DNA of 64,000 nt from Palsa-89 sp963824345. GTDB lineage: Bacteria > Acidobacteriota > Terriglobia > Bryobacterales > Bryobacteraceae. Location: assembly GCA_963824345.1 (NCBI GenBank), contig CAWGOZ010000011.1, positions 248,001 through 312,000 of the forward strand. Reading direction: 5' to 3'. Of this stretch, positions 34,883 through 43,042 are shown one piece after another. The translations under genes and the position numbers were made by a program. Each line of letters begins with the position of its first letter. The stretch's first letter is position 1. The notes under the pieces are model-generated. The model did not search any database and was not told the DNA's origin. It was given only the letters and a program-made list of their open reading frames with translations.

Positions 34883-35769
34883 GCCACGGCGCTCCCAGCG
34901 TCCGCCGGCGGCGCGCTATTCTTCCAGGCGGCCAGTCCTAAATCCGCCAGGCTGTTCACTACCAGCGTCATCAACGCCACCAGCACGGTGATGGTGACCA
35001 GCAGCGTCAGGTCGCGATCCATGGCCGCGCGCCAAGCCAGTTGGCCGACTCCCGGGGTATCGCAAATCACTTCAATCGGGATGGACGCGCCAAAGGCCAG
35101 ACTCACCGAGATCCCGGCCAGGGCCGCCAGTTGCGGCGCCGCGGGCGTGAAGACGTGCGCCCACAGCACGCGCCAGCTGCTCAGCCCTTTAGCCTCGGCG
35201 GCCACCACGTGCGGCGACTGAGCAGTGGCGACGAGCTGATTCTTGGCGTAACGGTAGACATGCGGAAACACCACCAGTGCGATGGCCCATCGGCTGGCGG
35301 CGCCCATCCAAAGAAATAGCAGAGCGATCACCGCCGCCGGCATGGCCAGGCACACTCCGCTCAGTAACGCGGGCGCCAGAGCCGATCCGGGAGCGCGCCA
35401 CCAGACCGTCAGCAATGCCAGCAGCAGGCCCAGGCCTGCCCCGCCGCATACGCCATAACCGAGCGACTCCAGCGTCAATGGCAGCCGCTGTCTGAGTAAC
35501 TCGGCCACCGGGCGATTCAGCGATCGTGAAAATCCCAAATCCCCGCGCAAAAAGCCTCCCAGGTAACGGACATAGAACAGCGCGACGTTGTTCTCTCTGG
35601 CATGCTCCATTCGGATCGATTGCTGGCTCTCCGCGCTCAGGCGGTTATCGAGTTCCCGTTCGTCGACCCCAAAACCGGGACCCAGCCGGACCAGGGTCGC
35701 GCCGAGTAAGCCACCCAGCAGAACAGTCAGCAGGATTCGCCGGGCTTGGCGCAACAAGACGGATAGCAT
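34879..35769 (-). CDS. Peptide ABC transporter permease (DppB-like)
   Basis: A 296-residue OppB/DppB-type permease. It opens MLSVLLRQARRILLTVLLGG, has a periplasmic region after the first membrane segment (NNVALFYVRYLGGFLRGDLG then FSRSLNRPVAELL), and the EAA loop VAAEAKGLSSWRVLWAHVF. The start at 35767-35769 is chosen because longer frames would run into the preceding gene. It lies seven bases downstream of the HD-GYP/GGDEF gene and may share its transcript. Confidence 0.88.
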   Translation of the reverse strand: MLSVLLRQARRILLTVLLGGLLGATLVRLGPGFGVDERELDNRLSAESQQSIRMEHARENNVALFYVRYLGGFLRGDLGFSRSLNRPVAELLRQRLPLTLESLGYGVCGGAGLGLLLALLTVWWRAPGSALAPALLSGVCLAMPAAVIALLFLWMGAASRWAIALVVFPHVYRYAKNQLVATAQSPHVVAAEAKGLSSWRVLWAHVFTPAAPQLAALAGISVSLAFGASIPIEVICDTPGVGQLAWRAAMDRDLTLLVTITVLVALMTLVVNSLADLGLAAWKNSAPPADAGSAVA

Positions 35770-35776
35770 CGGGCGT

Positions 35777-38236
35777 TTACCAGGCGCTGGTGGGCTCGAA
35801 GGCGAATCCGCCGCGCCGCCCAACCACGCTCAGCTTCTCTTTTTGCTTGGCGATATACATGCGCCGGTCGGCTTCGCTGAGCAAGCGGTCGGCATCCGCC
35901 CCATCGTCCGGGAACACGGCATATCCGATGCTCAGCGACAGCGTCTCCTGGGCGCAAATGTCCTGGCCGGCCTCGGCGGTGATCGCTTTCAGGCGCTGGA
36001 TCTTCTGCTGCAATTGATCCGGCTCGAGACCCGGCAACACCAGCACGAATTCATCGCCGCCCATGCGGGCCACGTAGTCATACTCGCGGCAGGATTCCTT
36101 CAGCTTCTTGGCGACCGAATGTAGCACGCGATTGCCCTCCAGGTGTCCATACTTGTCATTCACCTGTTTGAACCCGTTCATGTCGCACACCAGAACCACC
36201 AGCGGCGAATTCAGGCGGCGGCAGCGCGCCACTTCCCCATCCAGGTGCAGGAACATGGACCGCGCGTTGGGCAGGCCAGTCATGTAGTCGGTGGACGCCG
36301 AGCTTTCGGCCTGTTGGAAACGCAGCGCGTTCTCGATGGACAGCGCCAGCTTCGGGACGATCGCGAGCAGAATGCGCAAATGGTCGTTGGTGAACGCGTC
36401 GCGTTCGGTGCGATACAGCGTGAGGACACTGACCGTCCCATTCAGCCCGATCAGCGGCACCGCCAGGGCGCTGCGCATGGTGGTGAACTTGGTTTCATCG
36501 TCCAGATAGCCCGGCTCCACCGACGGATTGCCGTTCACAATCGGCTTGCGTTTCTCGGCCACCCAGCCCGACAGGCCCTGCCCGAGCGGGATCTCGAGCG
36601 AGGAAAACAGCCGGAAGTTTTCCCCGTTGACGTATTCGGCCCGCAGCCGGTCGTCCCGCAGAACGTAGATAGCCAGCGAATCGTAGGGGATCATGCGCTT
36701 CAGCCGCATCGCCAGCAGCGATAGAGTTTCGTTGAGGCTGAGAGAATTGCCCAGGTCCTGGGCGAGTTCGAACAGGTTCTGGACCTCCTGGCGCGCGGCT
36801 GCGATGGAGTTGAGAAAGTTGTCGTGTGGGATGGCGGGTTCCGGGTGGAGCGACTTTTCGAAGCCGGCGGCCGGCGCCAACCCGCGCTCCACCTTCAGCC
36901 CGGTGGAAAGCTTGGCGGGCTCCATGTCGCCGGCCTGCGCTAGGGCTTCCAGTTCCACGTAACGGCGCTGCAAGACCTCGACCACCTGGGGATCGAAGCC
37001 GATGCCCGATTCGGCGACCACCTTTTGCATGGCTTCGTTGAGCGGAAGCGCCCGGCGGTACTGCCGGTCCGAGGCGAGCGCGTCCAGGCAATCCACCGCC
37101 GCCAGAATCCGCGCGCCAATCGGAATCTGTTCCCCTTTCAAGCCGTCCGGATACCCCGTGCCATCCCAGCGTTCATGATGCGAGCGCACGATCGGCGTCA
37201 CCGGATAGGGGAAACGCACGCGTTCCAGAATCTCGGCGCCCACCACCGGGTGGATCTTCATCTTCTCGAACTCTTCGCGTGTCAGCTTTCCGGGTTTCGA
37301 AATGATGTGCTCCGGCACGGCCAGTTTGCCGATGTCATGCAGCACGGCCGCCGCCCGCAGCGCCTCCAGCTCGGTTGCGTTCAGGCACAGCTCCTTGCCG
37401 ACCTCCACCGCGTACACTTGCACGCGTTGCAGATGGTCGTGCGTGGTGTGATCCTTGGCCTCGATGGCCAGGGCCAGCGCCTCGATGGTGCGCAGGTGCA
37501 GCGAAGCCATCTCTTCGGCGTGCTTCTTTTCGTCTTCCACGCGACCCAGGTACAAGTAATACGAGCGATAGATCAGATACACCGCGGGGACCGCCAGCAG
37601 CGCGGTTTGCCAGCCATACTGCCGGTCTACCGCGCTGGCCGCGCCCGCGATGACGGCGCCCAGCAGGTAGTAGGGAAACGTCCAGATGTAGCATTCCCTC
37701 CAAATCTGCCGCAGCGATTTGCCCTCCGTGACCGCAATAACGGCCGCCACCGGAAAGGTGTTCATCGCGAAAAACACCGTGGCCGTCACCAACAACCGCA
37801 GGGCCGTCTCCAGATGGCTCTGACGCAGCAGCACGGAGTGAAAGACCGCGCCGGCGGTGGCGATCGTAATCGCCATACTCCCCGCGTTGAACAACACTTG
37901 ATGCCAGCGGGGCCGTTGCCGGTAGTTCCACAGGCATTGGAACAAAATCGCCGTGCAACCCAGCAGCAGCGCTTCCGGCAGCGTCAGCTCCACGATCCCA
38001 AACAGAATGAAGATGAACAACACCGACAAGGCGCCGTTGATTCCCGGCAGCGACACCTTCAAGCGCGAAGCGCCGACAAACATCAGCAAATAGCAACTGA
38101 AGCGCAATAGATCCGGCGATTGCCACTCGGCCAGCTGCAGGACCGCGACCGCCGCGCCGATCAGTATCACCGCCGAAACGTAGAGCCTGGCAAACGAGGA
38201 CATTGGTTTACCGTTCGCCATCTGTGCTGGTAACAT
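35777..38236 (-). CDS. Membrane HD-GYP + GAF + GGDEF c-di-GMP enzyme
   Basis: About 819 residues. An N-terminal integral membrane sensor has about eight segments (SSFARLYVSAVILIGAAVAV onward). Next comes an HD-GYP phosphodiesterase domain with HDIGK and HHERWDGTGYP intact, then a GAF domain, then a C-terminal GGDEF domain with an exact GGDEF and an inhibitory-site RxxD five residues before it (REYD). It may therefore both make and degrade c-di-GMP. The start at 38236 has GGAAG ten bases before it; later ATGs at 38221 and 38203 are possible. It is divergent from the sigma-54 regulator. Confidence 0.9.
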   Translation of the reverse strand: MLPAQMANGKPMSSFARLYVSAVILIGAAVAVLQLAEWQSPDLLRFSCYLLMFVGASRLKVSLPGINGALSVLFIFILFGIVELTLPEALLLGCTAILFQCLWNYRQRPRWHQVLFNAGSMAITIATAGAVFHSVLLRQSHLETALRLLVTATVFFAMNTFPVAAVIAVTEGKSLRQIWRECYIWTFPYYLLGAVIAGAASAVDRQYGWQTALLAVPAVYLIYRSYYLYLGRVEDEKKHAEEMASLHLRTIEALALAIEAKDHTTHDHLQRVQVYAVEVGKELCLNATELEALRAAAVLHDIGKLAVPEHIISKPGKLTREEFEKMKIHPVVGAEILERVRFPYPVTPIVRSHHERWDGTGYPDGLKGEQIPIGARILAAVDCLDALASDRQYRRALPLNEAMQKVVAESGIGFDPQVVEVLQRRYVELEALAQAGDMEPAKLSTGLKVERGLAPAAGFEKSLHPEPAIPHDNFLNSIAAARQEVQNLFELAQDLGNSLSLNETLSLLAMRLKRMIPYDSLAIYVLRDDRLRAEYVNGENFRLFSSLEIPLGQGLSGWVAEKRKPIVNGNPSVEPGYLDDETKFTTMRSALAVPLIGLNGTVSVLTLYRTERDAFTNDHLRILLAIVPKLALSIENALRFQQAESSASTDYMTGLPNARSMFLHLDGEVARCRRLNSPLVVLVCDMNGFKQVNDKYGHLEGNRVLHSVAKKLKESCREYDYVARMGGDEFVLVLPGLEPDQLQQKIQRLKAITAEAGQDICAQETLSLSIGYAVFPDDGADADRLLSEADRRMYIAKQKEKLSVVGRRGGFAFEPTSAW

Positions 38237-38475
38237 TGCAGATTCACTTCCAAAGGTTGCTGCTGCTATCCAGTTGATGGATCGGCAAGAAATCACTTTG
38301 CCGATAGGAAACACGCCAAATTGTCGCTTGTTATGTTCGCCCAATGAGACAAATGGGACATTCTGTCCGCTAAATCGGCCGCTCTTTTTCCGCGACCCAT
38401 GGGTGATTCCCCTAAGTAGAGCCAGAACTGAAGTACCATGTTGGCTAGACTTGATTCCGCCGAAAAGCGGGATGA

Positions 38476-39450
38476 GTGCCGATTACCTCACAGCCGAAGC
38501 TGTACTTAGGCATGCCGGCCATCATTGCCAGCCCGCGGATGCAACAGCTGATCGAGCTGGTGGAGCGGATCGCTCAGACCAACGCGGCGGTGTTGATCAC
38601 CGGCGAGAGCGGCTCCGGTAAGGAAATCATCGCTCGCGCGGTGCATCACTACTCGCTTCGCTGCTCCAAGCCCTTTGTGGATGTCAGTTGCGCGGCCCTG
38701 CCCGAGCATCTGGTGGAAAGCGAATTGTTCGGCTACGAAAGGGGCGCCTTCAGCGGGGCCGACTCCCCCAAGCCCGGGCTGTTCGAATTGGCCAACCACG
38801 GAACGCTGTTCTTGGACGAAGTGGGCGAATTGGAACCTCGCATGCAAGTGAAGCTGCTGAGAGTCCTGGATGGCGTGGCATACTACCGCCTCGGCGGAAC
38901 TCGAAAAGTGACCGTCGACGTGCGCATCGTGGCTGCCACCAATCAGGATTTAGAGCACATGGTGGAGACCGGGCAGTTCCGCAATGATCTGTATCACCGC
39001 TTGGGACAGATTTGCCTGCGCGTGCCTCCCCTGCGCGAGCGCGCCGAGGATATCGTGCCGCTGGCCGAACATTTCCTCAAACAATCCAATCTGAACCGGC
39101 ACTTTTCGAGCGATGCCTTCCATTTATTGCAGCAGTATGGGTGGCCAGGCAACGTGCGTGAGTTGCGCAACGTGGTCACCAAAGCGGCCGTGCTGGCGCG
39201 CGAGGCTGAAATCGCGCCCGGGGATCTGCTGCTCGCTCCGCAGCGGGCGGCTCCCGAATCGGCGCCGGTGGCAACGCTTCCCACGGCCAACTTGGACGGC
39301 ATGGAAAAGACCACCATCTTGCGCGTGCTGGCCCAGACCAACGGCCATCAACAAAGGGCCGCCGAACTGCTGGGTATCTCGCGGCGCACGCTCAGCCGCA
39401 AGCTGAAACTTTACGGAAGGGAGGCGGTGCGGGAGTCTTTTGCCTCCTAG
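38476..39450 (+). CDS. Sigma-54 activator without receiver domain
   Basis: A 324-residue NtrC-family AAA+ protein: Walker A GESGSGKE, the sigma-54-contacting loop as GAFSGA (usually GAFTGA), Walker B TLFLDEVGEL, the arginine-finger region FRNDLYHRLGQICLRVPPLRERAEDI, and a C-terminal Fis-type helix-turn-helix (QQRAAELLGISRRTLSRKLK). There is no receiver, GAF or PAS domain before it, so its activity must be set by levels or partner proteins. Start GTG 38476 (or ATG 38512). Divergent from the c-di-GMP gene; PilZ follows 24 bases later. Confidence 0.9.
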   Translation: MPITSQPKLYLGMPAIIASPRMQQLIELVERIAQTNAAVLITGESGSGKEIIARAVHHYSLRCSKPFVDVSCAALPEHLVESELFGYERGAFSGADSPKPGLFELANHGTLFLDEVGELEPRMQVKLLRVLDGVAYYRLGGTRKVTVDVRIVAATNQDLEHMVETGQFRNDLYHRLGQICLRVPPLRERAEDIVPLAEHFLKQSNLNRHFSSDAFHLLQQYGWPGNVRELRNVVTKAAVLAREAEIAPGDLLLAPQRAAPESAPVATLPTANLDGMEKTTILRVLAQTNGHQQRAAELLGISRRTLSRKLKLYGREAVRESFAS

Positions 39451-39474
39451 GCAGACCCATCCCGACGGATCCAG

Positions 39475-39741
39475 ATGTCAGCCGCCGATCGCCGTTCCGA
39501 GCGACGCCATGCCGGTCGAGGTCCGCTGCAGCTTTCCTTCGACGATCCATCGCCCCAACAGATCACCGGACAGCTGATGGACTACAGCACCAGCGGATTT
39601 CGCGCCATTCACGCCTATGCCGCGTTGCATACCGGACAAGTGGTCAATTTCCAGCATGCCGTGGCGGGTGGCAAGGCCCGCGTCATGTGGAACCGCATTG
39701 CCGGCGATACGGTGGAGACCGGATTTTTCGTGATCCGGTAG
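39475..39741 (+). CDS. PilZ domain protein, c-di-GMP receptor
   Basis: An 88-residue protein made only of a PilZ domain. The N-terminal RRSERRHAG supplies the RxxxR c-di-GMP contact, and DYSTSGFRA matches the D/NxSxxG motif. Single-domain PilZ proteins act as c-di-GMP-responsive adaptors for motility, polysaccharide export or transcription factors. It follows the sigma-54 activator on the same strand and faces the c-di-GMP enzyme gene, so the three probably form a functional unit. Confidence 0.85.
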   Translation: MSAADRRSERRHAGRGPLQLSFDDPSPQQITGQLMDYSTSGFRAIHAYAALHTGQVVNFQHAVAGGKARVMWNRIAGDTVETGFFVIR

Positions 39742-39747
39742 GCCCGG

Positions 39748-41532
39748 CTAATTCCGCAGCTTCACGTCCGCCAACGAAATCTTCGGAAAATACAGCCCGC
39801 GCGGCTGCCGCGCCCACCACTGGCCCGTTGCGCGGCGCGCCCGGAAATCGGTGAACGAATAGTCGAACAACTCCGCACGGACATACTTCGGCGGCGCCTC
39901 AGGGAACGGATTCCTGGCCAGCAAACCCGTCACCGCGGGCGACCCTTGCAGCAGACGCACCATGAAATTCGTAAACCAGGGCGAGCTTCGATAATCCGAT
40001 AACGCCGCGAACCACATCTGCCAGTCCAGGCGCGGCTGATAGGGCGCGACCCAGCGAGGCGGTCGGCCGAGATCGCCCGGCTTGAAGGGAAATTCGTAGT
40101 CCAGCCAGGTCTCGCCATCGTTGGATCCTTGCACGATGATTTCCGGCCGGCTGGTGGTCATGGAGGCGAACAGGCCGTACGTGTTGGCGATCTGAAACGG
40201 CGCCGCCAAGCGCGCCACGGCGTTCTCTGTCTCGAAGGGAGCAGCTAAGAACATTTGCCACAGCCCGGACAGGCCCAAGACCAAGAGCACGGCCGCCGCG
40301 GCAATCGCCATCGGCCGGCTGGTGCGGACCTGGCGCGCGCGCAGCCCGAGCTTCCGCAGCGCGTAATCATCGAAGAGAAATAAACACAGCGCCATGGTCA
40401 GCAAGTTGAAGAAGGTGTAATTCCCGGTCAGGAAAATCATCGCCTGCAAAAATAGCGCCAACCCCGCGCCCCAGAAACGCCAGCGCCGCGGCGCGAAAAA
40501 CAGAAACGGAACCGCCAACTCGATGAACAACGCGCAGGCAGTGGAGAAGCGCTGGAATCCCAGCGGCAACTGATACATGTACCAAGCCAGCGGCGTCGGC
40601 AGGGGCTGAGTCATGTAATGAAACGCCAACGCCGTGCGATCCCGCCACACCGGATCGTGACTGGTCAGCTTCACCGCGCCCGACAGGAACATCAGGCGGA
40701 ACAGGAGCCAGCGGAACAACAGAACCACGATTTTCGAATTGCCAAGGAAGATAGCGAGAAAGCCGGCCTCCAGCAGCAGCGCGTCCCATTGGAAGGACAA
40801 AAAATCCTGGCCCGCCGTCGACAGCGACAGATAGAGGAGATACAAGCAGACCAGCGCAATTCGCTCCAGGTAGCCCGGCAGGAGTGCGGAGAGAAGCGCC
40901 AGCGAAATCGCAGCCCCCGCCCAGCACGCCGCCTCTAGGAACCCGTCGCCATGCGCGATCCAGAAGATGGTCGGCGCCTCCCAATAGGCGCGCGCGCCCA
41001 GAACCCTCGACATCGCGGATAGATAGCCGGGAATCGGCAGGATGCCGCGAGCCCCAATCAATCCTGTGACCTGGACCGCCAACGAAACGAACGCGCCAAA
41101 ATAGATGGCTGCGAGCAGCCGCACAAACAGCCACTCCACCTTTGCTGTTTTAAGCGGCCGGACGTGCTTGCCAAACGTGAACCGGGTGAGTTGATAAAAG
41201 AATGGGCGATGCGCGGAGATCCCTCGGTAGGCTGCCTCCGTAACTGCGGCGAAGCCGGGCAGGCGCTCGTACGCCCACAACAGCCAAGCCATTCCGGGCG
41301 CATAGGTTAGCGTCACAAACACGGCCCGGGCGCCGCGCAACACCGCCCCTCCCGGCAGCGCTAGCTGAACGGATTTTCCGAACTCCTCCGGTGGGATCTG
41401 GGGAAATTGGCCGCCAGCCTCCTCGGAGGGAGCGTAAGCTACTCGACCCCCGGTAATCGCCTTCCAATATTCAATCCAGATGCGGCAGAACCCGCAGCGC
41501 CCGTCGAATATCAAGAGAGGTTGGTCAGGCAT
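39748..41532 (-). CDS. DUF393 thiol domain fused to LMF1-like membrane protein
   Basis: A 594-residue fusion. Residues 1-125 are a DUF393/DCC thiol-disulfide domain with the redox pair C13-x-x-C16 in LIFDGRCGFCRIWIEYW. The rest has about nine membrane segments and matches the lipase maturation factor family (FLSFQWDALLLEAGFLAIFL, RLMFLSGAVKLTSHDPVWRD, ALAFHYMTQPLP), ending in the LMF1 C-terminal region (DYSFTDFRARRATGQWWARQ). The start chosen is the ATG at 41530-41532; the longer frame lacks conserved sequence. LMF1 helps extracytoplasmic folding in animals; here a disulfide role is suggested by the fusion. Confidence 0.85.
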   Translation of the reverse strand: MPDQPLLIFDGRCGFCRIWIEYWKAITGGRVAYAPSEEAGGQFPQIPPEEFGKSVQLALPGGAVLRGARAVFVTLTYAPGMAWLLWAYERLPGFAAVTEAAYRGISAHRPFFYQLTRFTFGKHVRPLKTAKVEWLFVRLLAAIYFGAFVSLAVQVTGLIGARGILPIPGYLSAMSRVLGARAYWEAPTIFWIAHGDGFLEAACWAGAAISLALLSALLPGYLERIALVCLYLLYLSLSTAGQDFLSFQWDALLLEAGFLAIFLGNSKIVVLLFRWLLFRLMFLSGAVKLTSHDPVWRDRTALAFHYMTQPLPTPLAWYMYQLPLGFQRFSTACALFIELAVPFLFFAPRRWRFWGAGLALFLQAMIFLTGNYTFFNLLTMALCLFLFDDYALRKLGLRARQVRTSRPMAIAAAAVLLVLGLSGLWQMFLAAPFETENAVARLAAPFQIANTYGLFASMTTSRPEIIVQGSNDGETWLDYEFPFKPGDLGRPPRWVAPYQPRLDWQMWFAALSDYRSSPWFTNFMVRLLQGSPAVTGLLARNPFPEAPPKYVRAELFDYSFTDFRARRATGQWWARQPRGLYFPKISLADVKLRN

Positions 41533-41695
41533 CACCCAGTCTTCAGTGTAGGCGTTAGGCTGCGTCGCTACCCTTGACCGATTCGGGGAAGTGGTAGAAT
41601 TTGATCGTACGGTATCGCGTAACGGTATCGAGTGCAACCTTTCCGTAGCGTGCAAACGTCTACCATCTGAACGTATTTGAGGCGCTGTAGAAGAT

Positions 41696-42697
41696 ATGTC
41701 TGCTCAACATGATCCGATGGCGTATCCGGGCGGAACTCCTCCAGTCAAGAAGGACGAAGAACTGAACCTGTTGTTGGCCTCCGACGTCGACGAGCCTTTT
41801 TTTCGCTCTCTGGCCCGCAGCATTAAGGAATTGATTCACCCGCCCAAGCTTCCCCCCTTGGAGCTGACCTCGCACCCGGTGGCCGTTAAGGAAATTTGGG
41901 GATTCTACGGAGGCCAGGGCAGGCGGGCCGGGATGACCTCGTTCCTGATCCACGTGTGCGTTATCGCACTGTTGTTTATTCTTGGGACCAGCAAAGCGGT
42001 TCAGCAAGTGGTGAAGCGGCAGATCGATTTGATCGCGCCCGATATCGCACCCTATAAGGCGGCCGTCAAGAAGGGCGACATGCACGGCGGCGGCGGGGGT
42101 GGCGACCGTTCTCCCACGCCGGTCAGCAAGGGCAAGCTGCCCAAGCTCGCCAACAAGCAGTTCGTGCCTCCCATGATCAGCCACGTCGAGAATCCCAAGC
42201 TGGTGATGGATCCCACTCTGATCATTCCCGCCGACGCCAATATCCCCAAAGTGAACATGGATCAGTTAGGCGACCCTCTCGCGAAGTCCGGCCTGGCTTC
42301 CAATGGCTTTGGGTCGGGCGGCGGCATGGGCAGCGGACGGGGCGGCGGCGTCGGACCCGGCTCCGGACCTGGATTTGGACCCGGCTCGGGCGGCGGCATG
42401 GGTGGCGGCGTCTACAAGATCGGCGGCGGCGTATCTTCACCCCAGCTGCTCTTCAAAGTCGAGCCGGAATATTCAGAAGAAGCGCGCAAGGCCAAATTCC
42501 AGGGCACGGTTCTGCTCTACGTCGAAGTGGATGAAAAGGGTCTCCCGCGCAATATCAAAGTCATCCGCCCGCTGGGCCTGGGTCTGGATCAAAAAGCCAT
42601 CGAAGCGGTCGAAAAATGGAAGTTCACGCCTGGCAAAAAGGACGGAAAACCGGTCGCGGTGCAGGCCCAGATCGAAGTGAACTTCCGTCTGCTGTAA
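41696..42697 (+). CDS. TonB-like energy transducer with Gly-rich linker
   Basis: A 333-residue protein: about 80 cytoplasmic residues, one membrane segment (MTSFLIHVCVIALLFILG), a periplasmic linker that is Gly/Ser-rich (residues 200-245) instead of the usual Pro/Lys-rich one, and a C-terminal TonB domain (LLFKVEPEYSEEARKAKFQG, then VEKWKFTPGKKDGKPVAVQ). TonB passes proton-motive energy to outer-membrane receptors. ExbB/ExbD are not adjacent. The long cytoplasmic N-terminus is unusual but seen in acidobacterial TonB-family proteins. Confidence 0.85.
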   Translation: MSAQHDPMAYPGGTPPVKKDEELNLLLASDVDEPFFRSLARSIKELIHPPKLPPLELTSHPVAVKEIWGFYGGQGRRAGMTSFLIHVCVIALLFILGTSKAVQQVVKRQIDLIAPDIAPYKAAVKKGDMHGGGGGGDRSPTPVSKGKLPKLANKQFVPPMISHVENPKLVMDPTLIIPADANIPKVNMDQLGDPLAKSGLASNGFGSGGGMGSGRGGGVGPGSGPGFGPGSGGGMGGGVYKIGGGVSSPQLLFKVEPEYSEEARKAKFQGTVLLYVEVDEKGLPRNIKVIRPLGLGLDQKAIEAVEKWKFTPGKKDGKPVAVQAQIEVNFRLL

Positions 42698-42701
42698 TAC
42701 G

Positions 42702-43007
42702 CTATTTCGATTTCGGCTCTACGCATTTGTCGCCAGTAGGTTCCCAGTCCGCAATATCAATCGGAATGCCTTGTTTGCAGGCGCTACGGCCCTGATGCGG
42801 CTTGCCTTGAATGGTAATCACCGTGCCCAGTTGAGGACGGGGCGCAGCCAGAAAAGTGTAAGTGGTTCCGCCATCCAGCGTTTCGAGTAGCAGACAATGG
42901 CTCTCGGCCGCTTGCCGCACGCAACCGGTAGCTTTGATCTCGCGAATTTCGATCTTGGGCTTTTGCTGCGCCATCAGGAGCATACTGAAGAGGGCAAGTA
43001 CAAGCAT
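42702..43007 (-). CDS. Small secreted Cys-containing protein
   Basis: A 101-residue protein with a short hydrophobic leader (MLVLALFSMLLMAQQ) and four Cys in the mature part (TGCVRQAAESHCLLLET, SACKQGIP, DKCVEPKSK), enough for two disulfides. A beta-rich middle (GTTYTFLAAPRPQLGTVITI) follows a pattern seen in small exported acidobacterial proteins. No function is recognised. It sits between convergent TonB and divergent FAD-oxidase genes. Confidence 0.65.
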   Translation of the reverse strand: MLVLALFSMLLMAQQKPKIEIREIKATGCVRQAAESHCLLLETLDGGTTYTFLAAPRPQLGTVITIQGKPHQGRSACKQGIPIDIADWEPTGDKCVEPKSK

Positions 43008-43042
43008 TTGCCCCAGTGTCGCACTTTACTGCCCCTTCTCCG

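Noticed and set aside
38440..38465. TTGGC/TTGAT pair upstream of the sigma-54 activator as a sigma-54 promoter
   Set aside because: The spacing between the GG and the downstream element is about two bases short of the -24/-12 consensus, and the GC of the -12 box is missing.
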